DNA of 64,000 nt from Planctomycetota bacterium (GCA_018242585.1 JAFEBQ010000009.1:1-64000); one strand, 5' to 3'. Positions 47,079 to 56,814 are shown, numbered from the stretch's first letter. Notes: generated by a model from the sequence alone, not told the origin. A program made the numbers and translations.

Positions 47079-49595
47079 TTGGCTCGACAAATGGCAATAC
47101 TCCGGCTTGGCGGTTTGATCCTGACAATCGTGCTGGCCGCATGGAACGGTACAACCTGCGCCGCTGAGAACCTGTTGCTGAACAGCCAGTTCTCGTTCCA
47201 TGCGTTCGACAGCTCGCGCACCGGGACGCCGGGCACGTATCGCAGCGGGTCGGTCCCCTGCTGGAACACCGACGCTTATGGCGACGTGGAAGTCTGGCGT
47301 TCGACGCGCGCTCCCCAACTGCGCCCGCCGCGCCCGACCGATGGCGTGGTCAAGTTGCGGCCTGGCAAACGATTCTCGCAGTTCATGCTGCTGTGCGAGG
47401 TCGGCCTCGACCACGGCGACCAGGTCAGCTTGCAAGTCTTTGGCCGACAGTCGCGCCCCGGTGCTTTGCAAGCGGCTGTGCATTGTCTGCGGCTCGACAA
47501 CCAGCCGGGCACCTTCAGCAATCCGCCCGACGCCCGGGTGTTTCCCAAGCATTCGCGCGGCGAGTTGGTGCGCGGGCCCAGCTACACCTCCGGCGCCAAC
47601 GCCGCCGGCGATGTCGTCGTCAAAGTCGAAAGGGCCACAATCGTCGGCAAGTTCACCGAAAGCGCCGACGCGTCGAATGACGAGCCCAACACCATCGGCT
47701 TGCTCATCGAGTTCACCAATACCTCAACCGACGATGTCTGGTTCTACAGCCCCACGCTGTGCCGTGGCCCGAAGGCGCAAGGCAATCTTGCCGACGCGCG
47801 GGCGACGCCCGAGCTGTACCGAAGCATTCCGCGCACCATGCAAAAGCTGTGGCGCGGCGAACCGTTGCACATCATCGTCATGGGAAGCAGCATCGATCGC
47901 GGCAGCGCCAACCCGCGGCTGGTCCTCTATGACGAGGATCCTCAGTCGTCAACATTCAAGCAAGCGCTGACCGGCAGCGACTTCGACGGCGAGAAGATTG
48001 GACGCCCCGAGTGGAACGACTACATCGGCTGGTGGCAGCATCACTTCATGTATGGCGGCCGGCTGCGTCAACTGCTGATGCAGAAGTTCGATTATCCGAT
48101 CGACAAACTGTTGCTAAACACGATGGCCTGTGACGGTTCCTCGGTCGGAGAGTCCCACTCGGGACTAGCCGAGTATGCCGAACTCCGCGTTCGGCCAAAC
48201 CCAGCGGCCAATGGCCACCGCGAAGGAAAGTCCTGGCGCGAGCTGTATCCCACGGTGTTTGCTCGTGCGGAAGGCGCGCGCCCCGACCTGGTCGTCTTTG
48301 GCAGCGGGGCCAACGAGCACATCGACGGCCCGGACGAGGTGGCGGTCTTCGAGGGAGCGATTCGCTGGTTCCAGCGGCATTACCCCGAGACGGAGTTCGT
48401 CTTCTGCATGTGGCAGAACCGCGAGGCGTATTCTCCCAACCCACCCCATCTCGACGAGTTGGCCCTGCGTTACCAGATTCCCCTGGTTGATCTAGGTCGC
48501 ACGCTCAGTCTGACCACGCGGCATTGCAACAGCTATGCCCTCTGTCCCAAAGACGGCCACCCGCAGGCGGCCGGGCACTACTTGTGGGCCAAGCAATTGG
48601 AACAAGTGTTCGACGCGCCGGGACCAATTCGCTCGGGCCTGGCCCAACTTCAACTCCCCGAACGGATCAGCCCGCAATCGATCAGCTGGGAAGCCGAGAT
48701 GACGACCTACGACGCGGGGCACTCGCGCCTGCGCGGCAAGACCGCGGTGATCCTCGACGATACCGTGGTCAATCTGTGGGCCAAGACAAAGAGCGAATTG
48801 GTGACGATCGTGGTGGATGGCGCCACCATGCCCAATCAGCGCCGGCCCTCTCCGCGCCGCGACACGCGCAACTCGACCGTGGCGCTGGGGCGTTTGACGC
48901 TCGGAGACCGACACATTGTCGAAGTGACTGGCGATGGTGTTGAGCTGGTGGCGGTCGATATGAAGACCGCACTCAATCGACGCTGGTATGGCGTGGAAAA
49001 TCCGCTGTGGAGCGGCCAGTCCGCGTTGCAACCGCAAGCGAGCGGCGCCAGCGCGAGTAAAGCAGCCGAACCGTTCACATCGAGTTGGGGCGCCCCCTTC
49101 GGCAACCAGCAACGCATGCTGAAGCCCGGTGAATCAATAGAGATCATTGCCCCTGCCACGGACTTATCAGTGGCCTTTGCCGACGACCCAGCGGGGGGCG
49201 AACTGCTGATCACGGTTGACGAAGCCGACGCTTTGAAGCTGGCGACCAATCAGCCGTTTGTCATGGCCAACGGCGAAAAAGTATTTGGCGAAAACCGTCG
49301 CGGCATTCGCGGCTTGCCCTACGGCCTGCACCTGGTGCGCGTGACGGCTCAAGGGGACAACGTGCGGCTGTTGGGGTTGTTCGCCTATGACACGCGCGCC
49401 AATCGAAACCACGAGCGCGTGCTGCGCGGCTATGCCTCGCCCGGCGAGCGAATTGATTTCGCCACGCCGTTCAAGGCGCGCCCCTTGGTCTTTACGACCG
49501 GCGGGCTGAATGTCGAGCGAGTGACTGAGATTCGGCCCGAAAGGGTCACGTTTGGCGGCTCGGCGGCCGGTGGCTACGAGATCATCGGCGAATGA
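47079..49595 (+). CDS. Large secreted SGNH/GDSL hydrolase
   Basis: The protein has 838 residues from a TTG with GAAGG about 10 nt upstream, or 834 from the ATG at 47091. A signal peptide (about 8-29) leads to an N-terminal beta-sandwich (about 30-240; FSFHAFDSSRTGTPG). The central SGNH hydrolase domain (about 260-510) has block I IIVMGSSIDRG, a block III-like FGSGANEH, and the Asp-His pair in KDGHPQAAGHY. The C-terminal half (about 520-838) is again beta-rich, without a recognised name. It follows the double esterase by 54 bp and is probably cotranscribed, suggesting joint work on an esterified polysaccharide. Substrate unknown. Confidence 0.82.
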   Translation: MARQMAILRLGGLILTIVLAAWNGTTCAAENLLLNSQFSFHAFDSSRTGTPGTYRSGSVPCWNTDAYGDVEVWRSTRAPQLRPPRPTDGVVKLRPGKRFSQFMLLCEVGLDHGDQVSLQVFGRQSRPGALQAAVHCLRLDNQPGTFSNPPDARVFPKHSRGELVRGPSYTSGANAAGDVVVKVERATIVGKFTESADASNDEPNTIGLLIEFTNTSTDDVWFYSPTLCRGPKAQGNLADARATPELYRSIPRTMQKLWRGEPLHIIVMGSSIDRGSANPRLVLYDEDPQSSTFKQALTGSDFDGEKIGRPEWNDYIGWWQHHFMYGGRLRQLLMQKFDYPIDKLLLNTMACDGSSVGESHSGLAEYAELRVRPNPAANGHREGKSWRELYPTVFARAEGARPDLVVFGSGANEHIDGPDEVAVFEGAIRWFQRHYPETEFVFCMWQNREAYSPNPPHLDELALRYQIPLVDLGRTLSLTTRHCNSYALCPKDGHPQAAGHYLWAKQLEQVFDAPGPIRSGLAQLQLPERISPQSISWEAEMTTYDAGHSRLRGKTAVILDDTVVNLWAKTKSELVTIVVDGATMPNQRRPSPRRDTRNSTVALGRLTLGDRHIVEVTGDGVELVAVDMKTALNRRWYGVENPLWSGQSALQPQASGASASKAAEPFTSSWGAPFGNQQRMLKPGESIEIIAPATDLSVAFADDPAGGELLITVDEADALKLATNQPFVMANGEKVFGENRRGIRGLPYGLHLVRVTAQGDNVRLLGLFAYDTRANRNHERVLRGYASPGERIDFATPFKARPLVFTTGGLNVERVTEIRPERVTFGGSAAGGYEIIGE

Positions 49596-49825
49596 TCCTG
49601 GCCGGGGTGCGTGTGCCTCTCAGCGCATTCTCAAGGGCGAGAGCGGGCGAAATCGACCATCGTGGCGCGCGATTCCGCCAGGAAAGCTCGGGTTTTGTGC
49701 TGTCGACGGGCTTTTTGTATTGAAGTGCCGGCCGGGCGTTTTCACAATAGACTGATTAGCCCGCCCCGCGTATCGCCTCTCGCCCCTTGCCGGCCGGCCT
49801 TGCCCCGCGTCGGTCTCAGCGTGCT

Positions 49826-52800
49826 ATGAAATCTGTCCTTCATATTGCGATCATTTTGTCGGCACTGAGTGCGCTGGCGCCTCGCGCCGCTGCCGAGCCG
49901 CGTCCCGTCGATTACAGCCGCGATGTGCAGCCGCTCTTGGCCGAGCACTGCTTCCATTGCCACGGCCGCGACGAGGGTTCACGCGAGGGGGGCCTGCGAC
50001 TCGATGTCCGCGAGCTCGCTCTGCAAGGGGGCGATTCCGAGAAGCCCGCCATTGTGCCGGGGCATCCCGAGCGGAGCGAGTTGCTGGCCCGCATCACGTC
50101 GCCAGACGCCGACGAAGTGATGCCGCCGCGCAAGCAGAACCACCCGGTCAAGGCCGCCGATGTCGGGTTGCTGCGCCGTTGGATCGCCGACGGAGCGCCC
50201 TATGGTCAGCACTGGGCGTTCGTCGCGCCGGTCAAAGCGCCCCTCCCCAAAGGATCAAAGCAACCGGTCGATGCGTTCATCGGCGGTCGATTAAAGGCCG
50301 CCGGCCTGAAGATGTCGGAGCCAGCACCGGCGACGACGCTCTGTCGCCGTTTGTACCTGGACCTGATCGGCTTGCCGCCAGCGCCGGCCGAAGTTGACAA
50401 GTTCGTGGCCCAGGCCACCAGCCAGGGGACGCCGGCCGCGGCGAGCGCACTGGCCGAGCAATTGATGAACGACCGCCGCTTTGGCGAGAAGTGGGCGCGG
50501 CTGTGGCTTGACGTGGCCCGCTTTGCCGACAGCAACGGCTACGAGAAGGACTTGCCGCGCGAGCAATGGATTTGGCGCGATTGGGTGATCAACGCGCTGA
50601 ACGCCGACATGCCCTACAACCAGTTCCTCGTCGAGCAAGTGGCCGGTGACTTGCTGCCCCATCGGACGCCCGAGCAGTTGATCGCCACCGGCTTTTTGCG
50701 CAACGGGATGGTGAACGAGGAAGGGGCGATTGTGCCCGAGCAGTTCCGCATGGAAGGGATGTTCGATCGGCTCGACGTCATCGGCACCGGCATTCTGGGC
50801 ATGTCGCTCAAGTGCGCCCAGTGCCACTCACACAAGTTCGACCCGATCTCTCACGCCGAGTACTACCAGACGTTCGCGTTTCTGAACAACACCTACGAAG
50901 CCCAGTCGTGGATTTACAACGAAGCGCAGCAACGCGAGATCGACGACCTGCTGGCCAGGATATTCCTGCTCGAAGCCCGGCTCAAGGAAGAACATCACGA
51001 CTGGCGCGAGCGCTTCAATGCCTGGCTGGCCGTCGAGGCTAAAGCTCAGAGTGCCGTTCCCTGGATCTTCGTCGAAGCGGACGATCTGCATTCATCGTCC
51101 GAGTTGAACCATCCGACCATGCTGGCCGACAAGTCGATCACCGTGCTGGGGCACCGGACGATTCATGGCGACGTGCATATGTTCGCCGAGCCCAAGGTCA
51201 CCGGCGTGACGGGCATTCGCGTGGAAATCTTGAAGTATGGCGACTTGCCGTTCGGCGGGCCGGGACGCAGCTTCAAGGGAACCTGGGCATTGACCGAACT
51301 GGTGGTCGAGGCCAAGCAACACGGCACCGACAAATGGGAACGCCTGAAGCTGAAAAACGTCACGGCTGACTTCGCCGAGCCGGAAGGCAAAATGGAGCCC
51401 GAGTGGGAGAACGCTTCGCGCGATAAAGACCACAAGCGAACCCGCGGTCCCGCCAAGTTCCTGGCCGACGGCGACGAACAGACCGCCTGGCGCGCCGACC
51501 GTGGTCCCGGCCGCCGCAACAGCGAGTCGGTCGCGGTCGCCCAATTCGAATCGCCCGTCACACTGCCCGAGGGGACACGGCTCAAGGTCGCGCTGGTCAC
51601 CAATCACGGCGGCGACGACAACGGCCCCAAGAACACGCAGATTGGCCGCTTCCGCGTCTCGTTGACCACGGCCCCCGACCCCAAGGTGAACGGCACACCC
51701 TACGCCGCCGTGTTGGCGCTACAAACACCCGCCGAGCGCCGCACCGCCGCGCAGAACTCGGCGTTGTTTGCCGCCTGGCGCGCGACGGTGCCGGCGTACA
51801 AAACCATCAACGACGAAATCGACTCGCTCTGGAAAAAGTATCCCGAGGCGATGACATCGGTCCTCCATCTGGCCGAGCGGAGCGGCGACGATGCACGCGA
51901 CACGTTCCTGCTCGATCGCGGCGGCTGGGACAGGCCCAAGGCCAAGGTCCAGCCGGGCGTGATTGCCGCGTTCCATCCGCTGCCGACCGACGCCCCTCAG
52001 GATCGGCTGACGTTCGCCCGCTGGCTGGCCGATCGTCGCTCGCCGTTGACCGCGCGCGTGGCGGTGAACCGAATTTGGCAAGCAATATTCGGCCTGGGCC
52101 TGCAAGAAACGGCCGAGGACTTTGGCACACGTGGCAGCGAGCCGACCCATCCCGAGTTGCTCGACTGGCTGGCGGTCGACTTTATGCAACACCGCTGGAG
52201 CCAGAAGCACGTCATTCGCCAGATCGTCAACTCGGCGGCTTATCAGCAATCGTCGCGCGTCACGCCCGAGTTGCTCGAAAAGGATTCTCGCAATCGCCTG
52301 GTCTCGCGCGGGCCGCGGTTTCGCGCCGACGCGGAAGTGGTGCGCGACATCGCGATTGGCACTTCAGGATTGTTGTCCAGCAAGTTCGGCGGGCCGAGCC
52401 TGTTCCCGCCGGTGCCGCAAAACGTGCTGGAATACAACTACTTCAAGCCGACTTACTGGCAGGTGGCCGAGGGGCCCGATCGTTACTGCCGCAGCCTGTA
52501 CGTGTTTCGCAAGCGTTCGATGCCGGACCCGTTGTTGAGCAGTTTCGATGCGCCGAACGGTGACTTCACGTGTCCGCGCCGGGCGCGCTCGAACTCGCCG
52601 TTGGCGGCGCTGACATCGTTGAACGAGCCGGTGTTTGTCGAAGCAGCCCAGGCGATGGCTCTGCGCGTATTGCGCGAAGGGGGGAAGTCCGACCCCGAGC
52701 GAATCGATTACGCCTATCGCTTGTGTACCGGCCGACCGGTACAACCGGCCGAGCGCGACGAGGTGCTCAAGCTGCTCGCTTCGCGCCGTCGGCAACTGGC

Positions 52801-52951
52801 CGAAGGGTGGTTGTCGATGCGCGAGATTGCCACCGGCGACCCGGCCAAGCTGCCCAAGCTTCCCACCGGCGCCACGCCGCAAGACGCGGCCGCCTGGACC
52901 ATCGTGGCCCGCGTGCTGTTGAATCTGGATGAAACCCTGAACAAGAACTAA
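49826..52951 (+). CDS. PSCyt1-DUF1549-DUF1553 protein
   Basis: The protein has 1041 residues from the ATG at 49826 (signal MKSVLHIAIILSALSALAPR); a TTG-initiated extension is unlikely. The order is planctomycete cytochrome PSCyt1 (about 30-115, haem motif CFHCHGRDEGS), DUF1549 (about 145-360, with YLDLIGLPPAPAEVDKF and a second CxxCH in LKCAQCHSHKFDPI), a concanavalin-like insert (about 410-620), and DUF1553 (about 720-1000, with RVAVNRIWQAIFGLGLQETA and IVNSAAYQQSSR). It is one of the large planctomycete PSD proteins thought to sit in the periplasm and take part in polysaccharide processing; the function is unproven. It lies 3 bp before a DUF1501 gene, the usual partner. Confidence 0.95.
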   Translation: MKSVLHIAIILSALSALAPRAAAEPRPVDYSRDVQPLLAEHCFHCHGRDEGSREGGLRLDVRELALQGGDSEKPAIVPGHPERSELLARITSPDADEVMPPRKQNHPVKAADVGLLRRWIADGAPYGQHWAFVAPVKAPLPKGSKQPVDAFIGGRLKAAGLKMSEPAPATTLCRRLYLDLIGLPPAPAEVDKFVAQATSQGTPAAASALAEQLMNDRRFGEKWARLWLDVARFADSNGYEKDLPREQWIWRDWVINALNADMPYNQFLVEQVAGDLLPHRTPEQLIATGFLRNGMVNEEGAIVPEQFRMEGMFDRLDVIGTGILGMSLKCAQCHSHKFDPISHAEYYQTFAFLNNTYEAQSWIYNEAQQREIDDLLARIFLLEARLKEEHHDWRERFNAWLAVEAKAQSAVPWIFVEADDLHSSSELNHPTMLADKSITVLGHRTIHGDVHMFAEPKVTGVTGIRVEILKYGDLPFGGPGRSFKGTWALTELVVEAKQHGTDKWERLKLKNVTADFAEPEGKMEPEWENASRDKDHKRTRGPAKFLADGDEQTAWRADRGPGRRNSESVAVAQFESPVTLPEGTRLKVALVTNHGGDDNGPKNTQIGRFRVSLTTAPDPKVNGTPYAAVLALQTPAERRTAAQNSALFAAWRATVPAYKTINDEIDSLWKKYPEAMTSVLHLAERSGDDARDTFLLDRGGWDRPKAKVQPGVIAAFHPLPTDAPQDRLTFARWLADRRSPLTARVAVNRIWQAIFGLGLQETAEDFGTRGSEPTHPELLDWLAVDFMQHRWSQKHVIRQIVNSAAYQQSSRVTPELLEKDSRNRLVSRGPRFRADAEVVRDIAIGTSGLLSSKFGGPSLFPPVPQNVLEYNYFKPTYWQVAEGPDRYCRSLYVFRKRSMPDPLLSSFDAPNGDFTCPRRARSNSPLAALTSLNEPVFVEAAQAMALRVLREGGKSDPERIDYAYRLCTGRPVQPAERDEVLKLLASRRRQLAEGWLSMREIATGDPAKLPKLPTGATPQDAAAWTIVARVLLNLDETLNKN

Positions 52952-52954
52952 GTC

Positions 52955-54382
52955 ATGAATCTGCTCGCCGACATTCAACGTGAACAGGCTCGCCTGGCGT
53001 CGCGCCGCTGGTTCTTACAAGACTGCGGCCTGGGGCTAGCAGGGATTGCTCTATCGTCACTGCTGGGTCGCGACGCTTGGGCAGCCACGTCAACGAACCC
53101 CCTGGCGCCGCGTCGGCCGCACTTTGCCCCCAAGGCCAAGCGAGTGATCTATCTGTTCCAAGCCGGCGCGCCGAGCCACCTCGAGCTGTTCGACTACAAG
53201 CCCGAGTTGGCCAAACGGAGCGGGCAGTTGCCGCCGGCGGAGTTGCTGAAGAATTATCGCGCCGCGTTCATCAAGCCCAACTCGGCCCTGCTTGGTCCCA
53301 AGTACAAGTTCGTCAAGCATGGCCAATGCGGCATGGAGATCAGCGAACTGCTGCCTCACACGGCGGGAATCGTCGACGACATTTGCCTGATCCGGACCAT
53401 GCAGACCGACGCGGTCAATCACGCTCCAGCGCAGATCATGATGAACACCGGTTCCCAGAACTTCGGCCGCCCTAGCTTTGGCGCATGGACGTTGTATGGG
53501 CTGGGAAGCGAGGGGGACGATCTGCCAGGCTACGTCGTGTTGACCAGCGCCAAGGGGACCAGCGGCGGGGCCAGCAACTACGGCTCGGGCTTTCTGCCCG
53601 CGACCTATGGCGGCGTGCCATTGCGTTCGAGCGGCGACCCGATTCTGTACCTGTCGAACCCGCACGGCATCGATGATGAGACACAGCGCGAGTCGCTGGA
53701 AACCCTCAGGCATTTGAACGAAATCGGCCTGGCCGCCTCGGGCGATCCCGATACGGCGGCGCGAATTCAAAGCTACGAAATGGCCTATCGACTGCAATCG
53801 AGCGCGCCGGAGTTGGCGAATCTGAGCAGCGAGTCCCCCGAAACGCTTGCCATGTACGGCATCAAGGATCCGAACGAGGCGAACTACGCCCGCAACTGCC
53901 TGCTGGCGCGGCGCTTGATCGAACGCGGCGTCCGCTTCGTGCAACTGTTCCACGAGGCATGGGACCAGCACGCCAATCTGACCAAGGCCATCAAGAAGAA
54001 CTGCGACGATACCGACCAGGCCAGCGCGGCACTGGTCAAGGACTTGAAACAACGCGGGCTGCTGGATGATACGCTGGTTGTGTGGGGGGGTGAGTTTGGC
54101 CGCACGCCGATGGTCCAAGGTGGCAACGACGGCCGCGACCACCACAATCGTTCGTTCTCGTTCTGGCTGGCCGGCGGCGGCGCGAAGCGCGGCTACGTGC
54201 ATGGCGAGACTGACGAGCTGGGTTTCAACGTGGCCACGCACCCGGTACACGTCAACGACCTGAACGCAACGCTGCTGCACTTGCTCGGTTTCGATCACAA
54301 GCGGCTGACGTTCCGCTCGCAAGGGCTCGACATGCGCCTGACCGGTGTCGCCGGCGAGCTGGTGAAGCCGATCCTGGCCTGA
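52955..54382 (+). CDS. DUF1501 family secreted protein
   Basis: The protein has 475 residues. The N-terminus SRRWFLQDCGLGLAGIALSS is Tat-like. The family landmarks are VIYLFQAGAPSHLELFDYKP, then VVWGGEFGRTPMVQGGNDG, RDHHNRSFSFWLAGGG and HVNDLNATLLHLLGFDHKRL. The HVNDLNATLLHLLG end is typical of the large DUF1501 subgroup, which differs from the paralogue at 17036. It is coupled to the PSCyt1 protein (3-bp gap). A severed sulfatase tail begins right after its stop. Confidence 0.95.
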   Translation: MNLLADIQREQARLASRRWFLQDCGLGLAGIALSSLLGRDAWAATSTNPLAPRRPHFAPKAKRVIYLFQAGAPSHLELFDYKPELAKRSGQLPPAELLKNYRAAFIKPNSALLGPKYKFVKHGQCGMEISELLPHTAGIVDDICLIRTMQTDAVNHAPAQIMMNTGSQNFGRPSFGAWTLYGLGSEGDDLPGYVVLTSAKGTSGGASNYGSGFLPATYGGVPLRSSGDPILYLSNPHGIDDETQRESLETLRHLNEIGLAASGDPDTAARIQSYEMAYRLQSSAPELANLSSESPETLAMYGIKDPNEANYARNCLLARRLIERGVRFVQLFHEAWDQHANLTKAIKKNCDDTDQASAALVKDLKQRGLLDDTLVVWGGEFGRTPMVQGGNDGRDHHNRSFSFWLAGGGAKRGYVHGETDELGFNVATHPVHVNDLNATLLHLLGFDHKRLTFRSQGLDMRLTGVAGELVKPILA

Positions 54383-54600
54383 GCGAGCGCGATCCGGACG
54401 AGGTCAACAATCTGGCCGACGATCCCAGCTATGCGCAGTTGCGCCGCGAGATGAGCGAGCGATTGTTGGCCCGATTGCGCGAGACTGACGATCACTGGCT
54501 CGAACGCTACCAATTGCCCCTGCCGGGCGAGCAAGTGAACGTCACGCTGCTGCCTCCCAAGGGCTACGCCCCACCGCGGAAAAAGACCCGCGAGAACTAG
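54383..54600 (+). pseudogene. C-terminal fragment of a sulfatase gene
   Basis: In the frame that ends at the TAG at 54598-54600 the translation begins SERDPDEVNNLADDPSYAQL, continues LRREMSERLLARLRETDDHW and LERYQLPLPG, and ends in a basic tail. This is the C-terminus of an arylsulfatase-type protein, where E-L-Y-D-L..DP.E..NLA precedes the last helices. The catalytic domain is absent and there is no start; the fragment abuts the TGA of the DUF1501 gene in another frame. The best reading is a deletion that removed the front of a sulfatase once located downstream of the PSD/DUF1501 pair. Confidence 0.8.
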
Positions 54601-55073
54601 CCGCGTCTCGCGTCCTTCTTCTGCGTGCCCAAATCAGCGCGGCCAGGAAGCAGTGCGGAGATCGAGGGACAGTTAGCTACTAAACCGACCAAGTCCCGTA
54701 CGGTAACGACTGGCCGCACCTGGACAAGCTGCTCGTCGGGCGGGAACTGGCGGCCACAATCCGCGATGACTTTTTGGATCGTTTCATCCAAGTCTTCGTC
54801 GACCATTCCGTAGATGCGGCCAATGTCATCGTCGGCGCGGATCGGGAACGTGGCCGCGGCATCGGCGCACCACCTTTGAAGCTCTGCGTAAACTGCTAGT
54901 AGCACTTCCTGCGGGGGTTCGTGAGGGGCGAACGCCGCTCGGAACGTATCGAAGTTCTCACCAGACCTGGAAAGCGCTGTCCGCCGGGTGCGTACGCGAA
55001 TCCAGATCGTGCCGACCACGATGAGTAACGCGCACGCTCCGAGGGCAAAGACGACACTGTCCACTTGTTTCAA
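54597..55073 (-). CDS. Membrane-anchored hypothetical with acyl-carrier-like tail domain
   Basis: The protein has 158 residues. The likely start is the TTG at 55073; a GTG at 55064 is an alternative. One membrane helix (about 8-27) is followed by a basic stop-transfer (RVRTRR) and a cytoplasmic domain of about 110 residues. The latter part (DDDIGRIYGMVDEDLDETIQ, then VTVRDLVGLVANC) has the helix pattern and acidic character of an acyl-carrier-protein fold, but no DSL phosphopantetheine site is visible. I do not recognise a named family. It ends inside the sulfatase fragment on the other strand. Coding is likely from its length and composition; function unknown. Confidence 0.6.
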   Translation of the reverse strand: MKQVDSVVFALGACALLIVVGTIWIRVRTRRTALSRSGENFDTFRAAFAPHEPPQEVLLAVYAELQRWCADAAATFPIRADDDIGRIYGMVDEDLDETIQKVIADCGRQFPPDEQLVQVRPVVTVRDLVGLVANCPSISALLPGRADLGTQKKDARRG

Positions 55074-55103
55074 CCCTGCGCAAGTGTTCGAGCACCCTTA
55101 CTC

Positions 55104-56471
55104 CTACCGCTCTTCGATCCGATACAAATGCGTATCGGTCCTGAGGTAGATCGCTCGGTCGGCGAAGGCCAGTGATGCCAGGGTGCGGCCGTCGACCTGG
55201 TTGACCGCCAGCTCCTTGTACTCTTCGCCCGGCGCGATGACCGTCGTCTTCCCCTCTTCGTCGGTCAGGTAAATCCGCCCGTCGGCGTCACTGGGCGAGG
55301 CCGAGAAGTTGCCCCCCACGCGCTGATGCCAAACCTCTTCGCCGCTCGCGGCGCGCAGGCACGTCAGAATCCCCTTGTCGCTGATCAGGTACAGCTGCTC
55401 GCCCAGCAGCAGCGGCGAGGGATTGTGCGGCACGGCCTTGTCGAGTTTCCAGGCTACGTGCGACTCGGTGATGTCGCCGCGACCGCCCAGCCGCACCGCC
55501 AGCAGCGACGGCCGATCGTAGCCGGTGCAAATGAACGCCAGCCCGTGCCCCACGACCGGCCGCGGCACCAGCGAGTAGCCGTCGTACTTGACTTGCCAAA
55601 TCTCGTCGCCGCTCGCCGGATCATAGGCCGTCACCGAGTTGCCGCCGGTGCTGATCAGTTGCGGCCGACCATCGACCGGAACCAACAACGGGGTCGAGTA
55701 CGCCATCTTGCCGTCGCGCGAACTCTTCCAACGCACCGCCCCGGTCCGCTTGTCGAGCGCCGCCAGGTATTGCACATCGGTCCCGTCGCAACTCACTAGC
55801 AGCAGATCGCCAAACAGCACCGGCGAGCCACCCGGCCCGTGACGATGTTCGTACTTCAACTCTTCGGTCCGCCAGACGATTTTGCCATCGGTCGTCAGGC
55901 ACGCGGTGCCATGGGCGCCGAAGTGGACATACACGCGACCGTCTGCGAAGATTGCGGTCGGCGAGGCGTGGCTGTTCTTGCCGTGAATGCCCGCCACGTG
56001 ATCCTTGCGGAACAGCTCGACGTCATGCACCACCTTGCCGGTGGCACGATCCAAGCAGACGGCGCGCAAGGTCACGTTGACCAGCGCGGGCGGCTTCTTG
56101 GCCGGCGGTTCGGTCGCCTTGGGCGGAGTCGCGCCGTCGGTAGCCGGAACGCCGGCGGCCGCTGGGGCAGTGGCAACAGCGGCCGCGTCGGCCTTCGGTT
56201 TGGCAGGTTCAACCGGCGTCGGCAGCTTTTCGACCAGCGCCGTGGTCAGCCAGATCTGCGGCCCGACGATCACCGGCGACGACCAACCCAAGCCCGGCAC
56301 CGGGGCTTTCCAAGTGACGTGTTCGGTCTCGCTCCAGGTGAGCGGATAGCCCCGGTCGGCCACGTGCCCTTCGCCGCTGGGCCCGCGAAATTGCGGCCAG
56401 TCGGCGGCGCGGGCCATCAAAGGCATCAACAACAATAGAGCTACGACCAACGAACAAGTCTTGAGCGTCAT
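55104..56471 (-). CDS. Secreted PQQ-like beta-propeller protein (second copy)
   Basis: The protein has 455 residues from the ATG at 56471, chosen because a signal peptide follows (MTLKTCSLVVALLLLMPLMA); the longer frame to 56678 runs into repeat-rich intergenic DNA. The mature part starts DWPQFRGPSGEGHV, the hallmark of this planctomycete propeller group, then an Ala/Pro/Thr-rich insert (about 80-125), then blades such as VCLDRATGKVVHDVEL, AALDKRTGAVRWK and TAYDPASGDEIWQV. No quinoprotein dehydrogenase active site is seen. It probably serves as a periplasmic scaffold or binding protein. Confidence 0.88.
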   Translation of the reverse strand: MTLKTCSLVVALLLLMPLMARAADWPQFRGPSGEGHVADRGYPLTWSETEHVTWKAPVPGLGWSSPVIVGPQIWLTTALVEKLPTPVEPAKPKADAAAVATAPAAAGVPATDGATPPKATEPPAKKPPALVNVTLRAVCLDRATGKVVHDVELFRKDHVAGIHGKNSHASPTAIFADGRVYVHFGAHGTACLTTDGKIVWRTEELKYEHRHGPGGSPVLFGDLLLVSCDGTDVQYLAALDKRTGAVRWKSSRDGKMAYSTPLLVPVDGRPQLISTGGNSVTAYDPASGDEIWQVKYDGYSLVPRPVVGHGLAFICTGYDRPSLLAVRLGGRGDITESHVAWKLDKAVPHNPSPLLLGEQLYLISDKGILTCLRAASGEEVWHQRVGGNFSASPSDADGRIYLTDEEGKTTVIAPGEEYKELAVNQVDGRTLASLAFADRAIYLRTDTHLYRIEER

Positions 56472-56636
56472 TGGGTTGACTCGCGGCGGGAGAAACGGGG
56501 CAGGAGCGTCGATGCAGTTGCTCGCGGAGGTTCGAGCGCAAGTGCGTCGTTCGGCAGGAAAGATCAGCAGGCGGACCAGTCCAATATGACAGCTAGCCGC
56601 GCCGCTGACCAGAGTTTTGCGGTATCGTGTCTCACC

Positions 56637-56686
56637 CCAAGCCGGCGGCTCCGCCGCCGTTCCGGGTGGCAAAGCCACCGGCTTGG
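56637..56686. repeat. Short palindromic element
   Basis: CCAAGCCGG and CCGGCTTGG form perfect outer arms, with internal GCGGCTCCGCCGC and GGTGGCAAAGCCACC hairpins. It lies 12 bp from a 116-bp repeat copy in the 370-bp gap upstream of the propeller gene. I see only one copy in the window. Confidence 0.6.
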
Positions 56687-56698
56687 TTTCGGAAACTC

Positions 56699-56814
56699 GG
56701 GTAGCACCGACAACTTATTGTCGGTGTCGCGCAGCGATCAGAGGGCAATGGAACACCGGTCCTGAACCCTCTTGCGGCTGCGCCGCCCAGACAAGCGAGT
56801 TGTCTGGGCTACCC
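56699..56814 (-). repeat. 116-bp palindromic repeat, copy A (inverted)
   Basis: It is bounded by GGGTAGC and GCTACCC. It is the reverse complement of copies at 60222 and 62520 with only a few changes. Read in the orientation of those copies it has a left hairpin (CCCAGACAA/TTGTCTGGG), a GCGGC-GCA-GCCGC hairpin, a conserved unpaired core around AAGAGGGTTCAGGACCGG, and a right hairpin (CACCGACAA/TTGTCGGTG). No reading frame in it is conserved as protein. Confidence 0.9.

Noticed and set aside
53090-54322. 410-codon minus-strand frame across the second DUF1501 gene
   Set aside because: It is a shadow of a well-supported DUF1501 coding sequence and has no domain of its own.
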